The position numbers and the translations under genes are program-made. From NCBI RefSeq assembly GCF_965200585.1, contig NZ_OZ241361.1: a stretch of DNA of 64,000 bases. One strand, written 5' to 3'. This DNA comes from Bacterioplanoides sp965200585. Its GTDB lineage: Bacteria > Pseudomonadota > Gammaproteobacteria > Pseudomonadales > Oceanobacteraceae. Below the pieces are notes generated by a model. That model made no database searches and was not told the DNA's origin. It was given only the letters and a program-made list of their open reading frames with translations. Positions 9,562 through 18,482 of the stretch are shown here, in pieces. Each line of letters begins with the position of its first letter. The first letter of the stretch is position 1.

Positions 9562-9592
9562 AGACTGAAACACTAGTATTAGCAAAAAAGAT

Positions 9593-10807
9593 ATGACCGA
9601 TTTTTCTGAATTTAATGCGCGTTACCAGTCGGATTTAACCGACGCAGAATTTGAAACCCTGGCAGTGCGCGCAGGACAGGTGCGCACGCCTGAATGTGAG
9701 CACAGCGAAGCCATCTTCCCGACCAGTAGTTATGTTTTTAACTCGGCAGCGGAAGCGGCAGCACGTTTTGCCGGAGAAGCGGCGGGTAACGTTTATTCGC
9801 GTTATACCAACCCAACGGTTCGTACGTTTGAAGAACGTTTAGCGGCACTGGAAGGTGGAGAAGCCTGTGCGGCGACGGCATCGGGTATGGCGGCTATTTA
9901 TGCCGTGTGTATGGCGCATTTACAGGCGGGTGATCATTTAGTCTCATCGCGCAGTGTGTTTGGCAGCACCAATGTGTTGTTTGAAAAATTCCTGAAAAAA
10001 TTTGGTATCGAAATCAGCTACGTTGATTTGCTCGATATTAATGACTGGAAAAATGCATTGCAGGACAACACCAAGTTGTTTTTCCTGGAATCGCCTTCCA
10101 ATCCGGTCATTGAAATTGCTGATATTCCAGCCATTGCTGATCTCGCCCATCAGAACGATGTCTTATTGGTGGTCGACAATTGTTTTTGTACACCGGCCAT
10201 TCAGCAGCCATTAAAACTGGGTGCCGATTTAGTGGTGCATTCTGCCACCAAATATATTGATGGCCAGGGCCGTTGTGTGGGTGGTGCAGTGGTTGGTTCG
10301 TTTGAACTCATTGAACCGGTGATTGGTGTATTGCGTTCTGCCGGGCCTACCATGAGTCCATTTAATGCCTGGGTTTTTACCAAGGGGCTGGAGACTCTGG
10401 CATTACGAATGAAAGCGCATACTGAAAATGCGCTGGCGCTGGCCGAGTGGTTAGAGCAGCAACCGAATGTCACTAAGGTGAATTATTGTGGCCTGCCATC
10501 GCATCCACAATATCAGCTTGCACAACAGCAGCAATCCATGTTTGGTGGTGTGTTGTCGTTTGAAGTGAAAGGTGGACGGGAAGGTGCCTGGAAGGTTGTT
10601 GATGCCACTCGTATGATTTCGATTACTGCCAACCTGGGTGATGCGAAAACTACTATTACGCATCCGGCCACTACAACTCACGGTCGTTTGACCGATGAAG
10701 AACGTGATCGCGCTGGTATTTCTCAGGGGTTATTACGCATTGCGGTCGGCTTGGAAAGTGTTGCTGATATTCAGAAAGATATTGCCGCTGGATTAAGCGC
10801 GCTGTAA
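9593..10807 (+). CDS. metZ: O-succinylhomoserine sulfhydrylase
   Basis: PLP-dependent enzyme of the Cys/Met metabolism family that makes homocysteine directly from O-succinylhomoserine and sulfide. It has 404 residues. The PLP lysine is K220 in HSATKYIDGQGR, and the N-terminal segment YSRYTNPTVRTFEERLAALEGGE carries the phosphate-binding Tyr/Arg typical of the family. The assignment to MetZ rather than MetB or MetY rests on the purF-metZ synteny seen in pseudomonads and on the overall motif pattern, so the acyl donor is inferred. A strong terminator follows. Confidence 0.92.
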   Translation: MTDFSEFNARYQSDLTDAEFETLAVRAGQVRTPECEHSEAIFPTSSYVFNSAAEAAARFAGEAAGNVYSRYTNPTVRTFEERLAALEGGEACAATASGMAAIYAVCMAHLQAGDHLVSSRSVFGSTNVLFEKFLKKFGIEISYVDLLDINDWKNALQDNTKLFFLESPSNPVIEIADIPAIADLAHQNDVLLVVDNCFCTPAIQQPLKLGADLVVHSATKYIDGQGRCVGGAVVGSFELIEPVIGVLRSAGPTMSPFNAWVFTKGLETLALRMKAHTENALALAEWLEQQPNVTKVNYCGLPSHPQYQLAQQQQSMFGGVLSFEVKGGREGAWKVVDATRMISITANLGDAKTTITHPATTTHGRLTDEERDRAGISQGLLRIAVGLESVADIQKDIAAGLSAL

Positions 10808-10860
10808 GCAGTCTGCTGTTTTTCGGCCTTTTTAAGTTCGCTTTTTAAGGCCACGTTTTT

Positions 10861-10897
10861 AAGCCCGCTGATATCCTATCGGCGGGCTTTATTTTTT
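10861..10897 (+). terminator. Intrinsic terminator after metZ
   Basis: Stem AAGCCCGC (10861-10868) pairs with GCGGGCTT (10882-10889) around a 13-base loop whose ends can pair further. It is followed by a run of T at 10892-10897. It closes the fimV-to-metZ gene block. Confidence 0.85.
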
Positions 10898-11068
10898 ATG
10901 GCAGCCGCTAAAAAATATGACGACCGCTAGATATGACGGCCTGCTCAGATTGACAGTCCCTGACTTTTCAATGGAACCCGGCTCACCTATTCTTGTCTAT
11001 CACTGCAGCTCAATTTGTAAACTAATACCGCAAACCCATAACGCAAACCAATCATAATAAGGTAACCC

Positions 11069-12007
11069 ATGTCTCAAGCCATCGACCAAGCCGCCATTCA
11101 GCAGGCGCTGTCGCAACTGGAACAGGTTGTATTAGGTAAAGAAAATCAGTTGAAGCTGGCTCTGGCGTGTTTGTTAGCCAAAGGGCATTTATTAATTGAA
11201 GACTTGCCCGGCATGGGGAAAACCACCTTGTCACATGCATTAGCCAGTGTGTTAGGACTGCAATATAACCGGGTTCAGTTCACCAGTGATTTATTGCCAG
11301 CAGATGTTTTAGGCGTCAGCATTTTTGAAAAAGAACCGGGCAGTGACTTAGGGCGTTTTCGTTTTCATCCGGGGCCGGTCTTTTCACAGTTGCTGTTAGC
11401 CGATGAAATTAACCGCGCAACGCCTAAGGCACAAAGTGCGTTATTAGAAGCGATGGAAGAAGGGCAGGTGACGGTTGAAGGCGAAACCCGCCCGTTGCCC
11501 GAACCTTTCTTTGTGATTGCCACTCAGAACCCGGTATCGCAATCCGGTACCTTCCCCCTACCTGAGTCTCAGCTGGACCGTTTTCTGATGCGTATTCAAC
11601 TGGGTTATCCGCACGAAAAAGCCGAACGTGAACTGCTGGAAGGCAAAGATCGCCGTGCCATGGCAAACAGCCTGCAATCAGCGATTTCTCCACAACAATT
11701 GCAGCAACTGCAACAACAGGCGAATGAGGTAAAAGCCTCGTCTTCATTATTGGATTATGTGCAGCGTATTATTGCTTTTACCCGCTATGAGGGAGGCTAT
11801 CAGTACGGCTTATCTCCACGTGGAGCGCTGGCGTTATTGCGCAGCGCCAAGGCCTGGGCACTGATTCACGGGCGTTCTCATCTGGTTCCTGAAGATGTTC
11901 AGGCAGTGCTGCCGTCGGTGGTTGATCATCGTCTGGCAGAAGCGGCTGATGGTGGTGCGCACAGTGTGTCTCAACAGGTTTTAAACTCTGTACCGGTGTT
12001 GGTGTAG
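11069..12007 (+). CDS. MoxR-family AAA+ ATPase
   Basis: A 312-residue AAA+ ATPase with Walker A DLPGMGKTT (45-53), Walker B LLLADEIN (108-115; D112, E113) and sensor 1 in FFVIATQNP. MoxR ATPases act as chaperone-like activators of partner proteins. The partner here is almost certainly encoded in the same operon: a DUF58 protein 6 bases downstream, then a transglutaminase-like membrane protein. The start has an AAGGTAA ribosome site about 5 bases upstream. The physiological substrate of this three-gene unit is not established from the sequence. Confidence 0.93.
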   Translation: MSQAIDQAAIQQALSQLEQVVLGKENQLKLALACLLAKGHLLIEDLPGMGKTTLSHALASVLGLQYNRVQFTSDLLPADVLGVSIFEKEPGSDLGRFRFHPGPVFSQLLLADEINRATPKAQSALLEAMEEGQVTVEGETRPLPEPFFVIATQNPVSQSGTFPLPESQLDRFLMRIQLGYPHEKAERELLEGKDRRAMANSLQSAISPQQLQQLQQQANEVKASSSLLDYVQRIIAFTRYEGGYQYGLSPRGALALLRSAKAWALIHGRSHLVPEDVQAVLPSVVDHRLAEAADGGAHSVSQQVLNSVPVLV

Positions 12008-12013
12008 CGTGCT

Positions 12014-13027
12014 ATGAAGCTACCGGTTCCCGAGCGCTGGCGACAGCGTTGGCGTGAGTGGCTGGATCGCCGTATTCCACCATCGAAGCAGATTGAGCTG
12101 TCGCATCGTTCTATTTTTATCATTCCGAATCGCACCGGGCTGCTGTTTACCGCTGCTTTGCTGATTATGTTGATGACTGCTATCAACTATCAGAACAGCC
12201 TGATTTATGCCTTAACCTTCTGGTTGTTCAGTGTGGCTCTGGCAGCGATGAATTTCACCTATCGTAATTTATCCGGCCTGACCATTGCCGCAGGCCATGC
12301 CTATCCGGTATTTGCCGGAGAGGTGATCGAATTACCGCTGCGTTTATTAGCCACCGAAAAAAAAGCACACGAATCATTGGATGTTGGTTTTCCCGATTAC
12401 CCGGAGGTCAGTGTTGATGTGGAAAAAGGCGACAGCGAGCAGATTGGCTTAAGTTTTCGCACTCAACAACGTGGCTGGCTGAACCCAGGACGCTTGCGTA
12501 TGGAAACCCGATTCCCGGTAGGCATGTACACGGCCTGGACCTGGATCAGCCTTGACTACTCGGTGTTGGTGTATCCCAAACCCGAATGGGTGCCTTTTAT
12601 TTTTGCGGCCGGAGAGGGCGGCGAAGAACTTGAGGGGGCGCCATCGCGGGAGTCCGGTAATCAGGACTTTCATGGATTGCGGCCTTATCAACCGGGGGAT
12701 TCCTTAAAGCAGATCGCCTGGAAACAATTAGCGCGTGGCAAAGGGCTAGTGACCAAAGAATTCGACAGTAATCAGGGCGCAACCTGTTGGCTGGATTGGG
12801 ATGTGCTGGCACCGGCCAGTATCGAAACACGCCTTTCCCGGCTAACTGGCTGGGTGTTGCAGGCACAACAAAACGGCTGGAAATACGGCCTACGCCTGCC
12901 TGGCACAGAAATCCAACCCGCCAACAGTGAAATCCATAAAGAACAGTGTTTGCAGGCGCTGGCAACTTACGGTTTACCGAACGATTCGCTTGTAGGCTCT
13001 TCATCAGTAGCAGGTGCGTCATCATGA
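12014..13027 (+). CDS. DUF58 domain membrane protein
   Basis: A 337-residue protein with two adjacent membrane helices near the N-terminus (about 40-60 and 63-82), then a soluble part bearing the DUF58 signature (GNQDFHGLRPYQPGDSLKQI, about 215-235) followed by a von Willebrand-like fold in the family. DUF58 proteins pair with MoxR ATPases. The stop codon overlaps the start of the next gene in an ATGA arrangement (13024-13027), which argues for coupled translation and a physical complex with it. Confidence 0.9.
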   Translation: MKLPVPERWRQRWREWLDRRIPPSKQIELSHRSIFIIPNRTGLLFTAALLIMLMTAINYQNSLIYALTFWLFSVALAAMNFTYRNLSGLTIAAGHAYPVFAGEVIELPLRLLATEKKAHESLDVGFPDYPEVSVDVEKGDSEQIGLSFRTQQRGWLNPGRLRMETRFPVGMYTAWTWISLDYSVLVYPKPEWVPFIFAAGEGGEELEGAPSRESGNQDFHGLRPYQPGDSLKQIAWKQLARGKGLVTKEFDSNQGATCWLDWDVLAPASIETRLSRLTGWVLQAQQNGWKYGLRLPGTEIQPANSEIHKEQCLQALATYGLPNDSLVGSSSVAGASS

Positions 13028-15024
13028 GTGCTGTACAAATTCCACGGGTGGCGCTGATCTGGATGTTGCTGGCGGTGGCGGGCAGTTTAGTGCTGCATAG
13101 TCATCACTTGCCGGTCTGGATGTGGCTGGTGGTGGCGGTGATCTTTGGCTGGCGCTGGTTGGTGTATCAGGGGCGCTTATCGTATCCCGGCAAAATCGCC
13201 AAAGCCATTTTAGTGCTTGGAGCCACGGCAGCGGTGGTGCTGTCGTTTGATAAACAGTTTTCGCTGGAAAGTGCCTCCGCCTTTTTAGTGGCGGCCTGCA
13301 TCCTGAAATTGCTGGAGATGAAGGCGTTACGCGATGGTCATATCGTGGTGTTTCTCAGTTATTTTTTGCTGGCGGTTGGTTTCCTGTTTGACCAGAGCAT
13401 TCTGGCGGGCGTGGCCGGCGTGTTGGGCGTTTGGTTAATCACCACGGCATTGATTGCTCTGCACCAGAATCGCCGTCGCCAGTTTGGCTGGCAATCCGCA
13501 CGTTTGTCAGGTGGCATTCTGCTGACGTCGTTGCCTTTTATGCTGGTGATTTATCTGATCTTTCCGCGTCTTGGGCCGCTCTGGAGTGTGGGGCTGCAAT
13601 CCAGCTCAGCCAAAACCGGATTATCAGAACGTATGTCCCCGGGTGACATCGCCAATCTGAGTCAGTCGGATGAACTGGCATTTCGGGTGTCCTTTGCCGA
13701 CGATCAGGTGCCTCAACGTAGCGAGCTTTATTGGCGGGCATTGATTCTGGATAACTACGACGGCCGTAGTTGGCAACCGGGTGCGGATGTGGGTGTGCAA
13801 TGGGCGCCGCGTAGCTGGCAACCACCGGAAAATGCTGAAGGTGTACTGGAGTACGAAATTATTCAGGAAGCGACCGATCAGAAATGGCTGTTTGCCTTAC
13901 GTGGTGTGGCGGCGCTGGAGTCTGGCACGGGTATGACGATTGATGATCGCCTGATCCATCGTCGGGACGTACACCAGCGCATTCGCTATCGGGCGAAGTC
14001 CTGGCCAACCGTGACATTGGATGAAAACGGTTTGTCGAAGCTGGAACGCTGGCGCTATACCCAATTACCCCAAACCGGTAATGAACGAACGCGACAGTGG
14101 GCGCAGCAATTACGTGCGACTCTGCCTGATGACGAACAATTTATTCAGACCATTTGGCGGCAGTTCCGTGAGCAGGAATATTTTTACACCCTGAAACCTC
14201 CGGTATTGGCCGATAACGATATCGATGCCTTTTTGTTTGATACGCGCCGTGGTTTTTGTGCTCATTATTCGGGGGCACTGACGTTTGCGGCCAGGGCAGC
14301 CGGTATTCCAGCGCGTGTGGTAGCCGGCTATCAGGGTGGCGAATGGAATGCAGAGGAAAAGTATCTGTCGGTGCGACAATACGATGCGCATGCCTGGGTG
14401 GAAGTCTGGTTGCAAGGCAAAGGCTGGGTGCGGGTTGATCCGACGGCGGCTGTCTCTCCTGCAAGAATTGAGTTGGGCTTAGAGCAGGCAGTTCAGGAAG
14501 AGGGAACCTTTCTGGAAGAGCAGTTATTTTCTGCCCATAAACTTAAGTCAGTGAACTGGCTTAACCAGCTGCGCTTACAAATGGACAGCATCAATTATTA
14601 CTGGCAAAGCTGGGTGCTGTCTTATGATAACCAGCGCCAGAAGCAGTTATTCCAGAACTGGCTGGGTGTGCAGTCTTACGAAAAAATTCTGTATGGCTTT
14701 GGTCTGGCATTTTCCGGCTTCTTCCTGTTGGCTGCTGCCTTTGTATGGTGGAATCAGCGGCCCAAATACCGCTCGGCCGAATTAAAAGCCTGGCATTTAT
14801 TGCAGCAAAAAGCTGAAGTACTGGGCATTGAAGCGCAAACCGGAGAAACGCCATCGCAATACTTAGCTCGATTGGGCAAAGCCTTTCCTAAACTGGCAGA
14901 CTCCGTTCGCTCGTTGGATGTGATGATGATGCAAGCCTTGTATGCCGAACCGGAGCGTTATACCGCTCAGCAGCAGAAGGTAATTGCCCGGACAATTAAT
15001 CGTTTACGCAGACAGCTGCGTTAA
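13024..15024 (+). CDS. TgpA-type membrane transglutaminase
   Basis: A 666-residue protein with about six N-terminal membrane helices (DUF3488 region, to about residue 195), a periplasmic transglutaminase-like domain, another membrane helix at about 565-582 and a short cytoplasmic tail with a DUF4129-like segment. The catalytic triad is visible: C412 in GFCAHYSG, H456 in YDAHAWVEV and D472 in RVDPTAAV. Pseudomonas TgpA is an essential envelope protein of this type; its substrate is unknown. I chose the ATG at 13024, which overlaps the DUF58 stop by four bases, instead of an in-frame start at 12946 that would lie inside the DUF58 gene. Confidence 0.92.
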   Translation: MSAVQIPRVALIWMLLAVAGSLVLHSHHLPVWMWLVVAVIFGWRWLVYQGRLSYPGKIAKAILVLGATAAVVLSFDKQFSLESASAFLVAACILKLLEMKALRDGHIVVFLSYFLLAVGFLFDQSILAGVAGVLGVWLITTALIALHQNRRRQFGWQSARLSGGILLTSLPFMLVIYLIFPRLGPLWSVGLQSSSAKTGLSERMSPGDIANLSQSDELAFRVSFADDQVPQRSELYWRALILDNYDGRSWQPGADVGVQWAPRSWQPPENAEGVLEYEIIQEATDQKWLFALRGVAALESGTGMTIDDRLIHRRDVHQRIRYRAKSWPTVTLDENGLSKLERWRYTQLPQTGNERTRQWAQQLRATLPDDEQFIQTIWRQFREQEYFYTLKPPVLADNDIDAFLFDTRRGFCAHYSGALTFAARAAGIPARVVAGYQGGEWNAEEKYLSVRQYDAHAWVEVWLQGKGWVRVDPTAAVSPARIELGLEQAVQEEGTFLEEQLFSAHKLKSVNWLNQLRLQMDSINYYWQSWVLSYDNQRQKQLFQNWLGVQSYEKILYGFGLAFSGFFLLAAAFVWWNQRPKYRSAELKAWHLLQQKAEVLGIEAQTGETPSQYLARLGKAFPKLADSVRSLDVMMMQALYAEPERYTAQQQKVIARTINRLRRQLR

Positions 15025-15055
15025 CTGGCCTTGCTGGCCCTGGCTGCCAGGTAAG

Positions 15056-15583
15056 TCAGCAGCCCGATAATTCGATAATGATCTCGGGCGCCAATGCTAC
15101 GGTGACGTGGGTTTTGTAGGTCACATAACAGTTGGTTGCCAGTACGTCGGCCGCACTGGGTGACGTATTGGTGAGTTTGTTGGTCAGGTATAAGCCGCGG
15201 GAAATCTGGTTGGCTGCCGTACGGTCGTTGAACACGGTGGCGAATACATAATCGTCACTGATGTCTGTGATCTCTAAAATTTCCGGGATGCCATCACTAT
15301 CGCCGAATGAAATGCCCAACGGGTAGCCCTGATCAAAGAACACTCCCTGATAGGTAAAGCCGTTATTGGTTCCACCAGGCTCAATCATGGCTTTTGAATG
15401 ATACAAGCTGGCCGATGATTGTAATCCACCTTTCAGTGCTTCGGTTGAGGCGCGATCGGCATCGGATGAAAACTCGATAAACTCGGGTAATACAAAGGCT
15501 GACAGCGTACTCAGAATCACAATCACAACAACCAGCTCAATCAGAGTAAAGCCGCTATTGTTGCGCTGCCGGATACGATTCAT
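15056..15583 (-). CDS. Type IV pilin-like / pseudopilin protein
   Basis: The 175-residue product has a class III signal: a short charged leader ending NNSG (cleavage after G11), then FTLIELVVVIVILSTLSAF with the +5 glutamate at E16, as read by prepilin peptidase. The rest is a small globular domain with two cysteines close to the C-terminus (ATNCYVTY and the terminal GC), probably forming the disulfide loop. It resembles MSHA-type or minor pilins. No assembly ATPase, platform protein or other pilin lies nearby, so it is a lone pilin gene that must use machinery encoded elsewhere. Confidence 0.85.
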   Translation of the reverse strand: MNRIRQRNNSGFTLIELVVVIVILSTLSAFVLPEFIEFSSDADRASTEALKGGLQSSASLYHSKAMIEPGGTNNGFTYQGVFFDQGYPLGISFGDSDGIPEILEITDISDDYVFATVFNDRTAANQISRGLYLTNKLTNTSPSAADVLATNCYVTYKTHVTVALAPEIIIELSGC

Positions 15584-15650
15584 GCTGACCTCAGATATTG
15601 ATAATAACTTTCTTATAAACTAGGTCAGAATGGCTGAAACGCAAGATTGT

Positions 15651-16319
15651 TTAATGGGCGGCAGGATTCCAGGCACAAAAGCAGCCGTCGCCAGCAACAT
15701 TCATAAAGGGACCATAAGGTCCTTGTTGCAGGTTGCGAATAATATTCGGGAAAAAATCATCGTTGGCGACTGTACACAAAGCGCCAAAGCCATAAGCACC
15801 GAAATAGCCCATCTCGTACTGATTTTCGACCTTGTTAAACAATGCTAATCCGGGGCTGGCCGACAGAGGTAAGGTTTCTGGCGATAACTGCAATAATGAC
15901 ATGCGTTCACCGTTCAAACGGCGAAACTCTGCAATCTGCTCAGCACGGGTTCGGGTTGAAGTGATCACCACGACGCTGAGCTCAGAAGCATCAAATTGCT
16001 GCAAAATGCCATCAAAATGCCGCTGACTGACCTGATTACAAAGGCAATCCGGGTTCCAGAAATGAAACAAAACCACATCGGCGCTGTTTTGCGGTAATTG
16101 CTCTAACGCTGCCTGAAACAAGGGCTCAACTTGCGCCGCCTGCCACATGCGTGGGTCGTCATCAGTGTTGATAAAGGGGCGGATGGTTTGCTGCTGAAAC
16201 CACCATAATCCCAGCAGAGTAGCGCTTAGCCAGACAAGGATAATGCTGCCTAACAGGATGTTTTTTTTCGTCCCGCTGGGCGCTTCAGAGTGTGTCACAC
16301 GATTGGATGTTTTATTCAT
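15651..16319 (-). CDS. Membrane-anchored thioredoxin-fold protein (DUF6436-like)
   Basis: A 222-residue protein with one N-terminal membrane helix (about residues 20-40) and a periplasmic thioredoxin-like domain. The usual CxxC site is replaced by a CxC motif in FHFWNPDCLCNQVSQRHF, and a second CxC occurs near the C-terminus (GDGCFCAWN). The ATG at 16319 starts MNKTSNR; an upstream in-frame start at 16361 would intrude on the divergent gene. It matches my memory of the DUF6436 family. It is transcribed divergently from a cytoplasmic thioredoxin-fold gene, so a role in disulfide or redox quality control is plausible but unproven. Confidence 0.75.
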   Translation of the reverse strand: MNKTSNRVTHSEAPSGTKKNILLGSIILVWLSATLLGLWWFQQQTIRPFINTDDDPRMWQAAQVEPLFQAALEQLPQNSADVVLFHFWNPDCLCNQVSQRHFDGILQQFDASELSVVVITSTRTRAEQIAEFRRLNGERMSLLQLSPETLPLSASPGLALFNKVENQYEMGYFGAYGFGALCTVANDDFFPNIIRNLQQGPYGPFMNVAGDGCFCAWNPAAH

Positions 16320-16378
16320 GGCCGCAGTATACTCTGCCACCACTTTTATCGGCCATATCAATCAATCGGAATTTTGTC

Positions 16379-17212
16379 TTGAATCATCCGCAAGCAGATA
16401 GAAACTTACCCTGGTTGAGCCAGCCAATGGTGCTGGTGGATTTCTGGGCACCGTCTTGTGCTCCTTGTCTGGCAATGATGCCGCTATTAGAAAAAATAGC
16501 GCAGCAAACGCCCGAGTTGATGTTGTGTAAAGTGAATGCCGATGAACAAATCGATCTGGCAGAGCACTATCGTATTCAGACACTGCCAACCTTGCTGTTA
16601 TTTCGCCAGGGGGAAGAAGTTGGGCGCTTAACCGGCGTGGTGGGGGAGTCGCAAATTAAACAGTTTTTGGCACAAAGTCGTGATCAGCAAATCACTGCCC
16701 TGATGGAGCAACTACAGCAGTGGCGTAAGCAGCAGCCAAATAACAGGTTATCGTCATCGGCTTTTCCGCAGCACCGTAAACAGCTGGAGCAGCATCTTGA
16801 ATCGTTGGAGCGATACCTGGATCAGTTTCCGGATGATGAGGATGTCCGTGCGTTGCTGATTCATGTGTACCTGGATGCCAGAAAGTCAGAAACCTCAGCC
16901 GAGCAAAAAGCCTGCTGGCAGAGAAAAATTGAACAGCTACAACAGGTCAGTAACTTTGATTGGTTGCGAGGCCCGGGTATTCAGCAGGCGTGTGCCAGAG
17001 CTGCGGTGGTACTTTCTGGCTTATTTGATCAATCGCCGGTGAATCACTGGGTTCAGGCTGAGCAATACGATCAGGCGGCTACTGAATTGTTGGCCTTATT
17101 GCAGCATCAGCCTGACTCTTTGGAGTTGCGACAGCAATTTATTCAGCTACTTGATTTAATACCCGACCGGTCAATGGCCAATCAATTACGTCGGCAGTTG
17201 CATGCCCATTAA
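16379..17212 (+). CDS. Thioredoxin-domain protein with TPR-like C-terminus (YbbN/CnoX-like)
   Basis: Counting from a TTG at 16379 (277 residues), the protein opens with a thioredoxin domain having active site WAPSCAPC (C27, C30) and cis-proline segment IQTLPTLLLF. A helical C-terminal half with tandem helical pairs follows, as in CnoX (YbbN), a chaperone-redoxin that hands clients to GroEL. The start is uncertain: ATG 16307 and GTG 16292 are in frame but would overlap the divergent gene. GGA upstream of the TTG gives a weak ribosome site. Unlike E. coli CnoX (SxxC), both active-site cysteines are present, so redox activity is likely. Confidence 0.82.
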   Translation: MNHPQADRNLPWLSQPMVLVDFWAPSCAPCLAMMPLLEKIAQQTPELMLCKVNADEQIDLAEHYRIQTLPTLLLFRQGEEVGRLTGVVGESQIKQFLAQSRDQQITALMEQLQQWRKQQPNNRLSSSAFPQHRKQLEQHLESLERYLDQFPDDEDVRALLIHVYLDARKSETSAEQKACWQRKIEQLQQVSNFDWLRGPGIQQACARAAVVLSGLFDQSPVNHWVQAEQYDQAATELLALLQHQPDSLELRQQFIQLLDLIPDRSMANQLRRQLHAH

Positions 17213-17374
17213 AACTCAAGCCACTAAAACTACAGCCATTTTAGATGCCAGTGTTGCACTGGCTGAACATTGTTATGCTTCGACAGTGGTTCCGTCATAC
17301 CCTGAAAGCGTCATAATCAGGCGCGTTAAATCATGACAACCCTATCTCTGAAAAACATTATTTGAGGTAAGCCA

Positions 17375-18412
17375 ATGGAAACCCGTTTATTGGGCAATAC
17401 CCAGCTGCAGGTCAGTAAAATCTGTTTAGGTACCATGACCTGGGGGGAGCAGAACAGCGAAGCCGAAGCACATCAGCAAATGGACTACGCGCTGGCTCAG
17501 GGCATTAATTTCTTTGATGTGGCCGAGATGTATCCGGTTCCACCACGCCCGGAAACTCAGGGAACGACCGAGCGTTATATTGGCAGCTGGTTTCAGAAAA
17601 CCGGTAATCGCAGCCAGGTGATTCTGGCAACCAAAGTGACCGGCCCAGCTGACTGGCTGGCGCATGTGCGTGGCGGCCCACAATTAACCCGTGAGCACAT
17701 TTTTGAAGCGGTGGACGCCAGTCTGGATCGTTTAAAAACCGATTATATCGACCTGTATCAGGTGCATTGGCCAGCGCGCAGCACCAACTTTTTTGGCCAG
17801 CTGGGCTACCAGCATCAGGACGATGCCGACGCAACGCCATTAGAAGAAACTCTGGCGGCCCTGAATGAGCTGATTCAGCAAGGTAAGATTCGCCATTATG
17901 GCCTGTCGAATGAAACTGCCTGGGGCGCGATGAAAGTGGTGCAGATTGCCGATGCCAATGGCTGGCCGCGCCCGGTGTCGATTCAGAACCCTTACAATCT
18001 ACTGAACCGCAGTTACGAAGTGGGCCTGGCAGAAGTATCCCACCGTGAAAATATGGGCTTGCTGGCGTATTCACCACTGGCGTTTGGTGTGTTGAGTGGT
18101 AAATATCTGAATGATCAGAAGCCGGATAATGCTCGCTTAACCCTGTTTGATCGCTTTACTCGTTATTTAGGCGAACAGGCTGAGGCCGCTACGCAGGATT
18201 ATTGTGATTTGGCGGCAGAGTTGAAGTTAACACCCGCTAAGATGGCGCAGGCATTTGTGACCGAGCGTAGCTTTGTTACGGCCAATATTATTGGTGCCAC
18301 CACCATGGCGCAGCTGCAAGAGAATATCGACAGTGCTCAGGTGATTCTCGATAGCGAAGCGCTGGCAAAAATTGATGCCATTCACGCGCGTATCTCGAAC
18401 CCATGTCCGTAA
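17375..18412 (+). CDS. tas: Aldo/keto reductase, Tas type
   Basis: A 345-residue TIM-barrel oxidoreductase. The catalytic tetrad is visible: D48 and Y53 in FFDVAEMYP, K87 in LATKVTG and H131 in YQVHWP. The N-terminus METRLLGNTQLQVSKICLGTM and the MYPVPP-ETQG stretch match E. coli Tas, an NADPH-dependent aldo/keto reductase of unknown physiological substrate that was found as a suppressor of a tyrosine auxotrophy. It is a single-gene unit: a TGAGGTAA ribosome site lies 5 bases before the ATG and a terminator-like hairpin follows. Confidence 0.9.
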   Translation: METRLLGNTQLQVSKICLGTMTWGEQNSEAEAHQQMDYALAQGINFFDVAEMYPVPPRPETQGTTERYIGSWFQKTGNRSQVILATKVTGPADWLAHVRGGPQLTREHIFEAVDASLDRLKTDYIDLYQVHWPARSTNFFGQLGYQHQDDADATPLEETLAALNELIQQGKIRHYGLSNETAWGAMKVVQIADANGWPRPVSIQNPYNLLNRSYEVGLAEVSHRENMGLLAYSPLAFGVLSGKYLNDQKPDNARLTLFDRFTRYLGEQAEAATQDYCDLAAELKLTPAKMAQAFVTERSFVTANIIGATTMAQLQENIDSAQVILDSEALAKIDAIHARISNPCP

Positions 18413-18455
18413 TTTAAACCCTGTGCCCGTAATAAAGCTGTTGTAATTACGTTGT

Positions 18456-18477
18456 GAGAGCCGCGTTAGCGGCTCTC
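18456..18477. terminator. Hairpin between convergent genes
   Basis: A perfect 9-bp stem, GAGAGCCGC (18456-18464) and GCGGCTCTC (18469-18477), encloses a GTTA tetraloop between the convergent tas and MATE genes. There is no long T run on either side, so it is a probable shared terminator or 3' end stabiliser. Confidence 0.65.
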
Positions 18478-18482
18478 TATAC

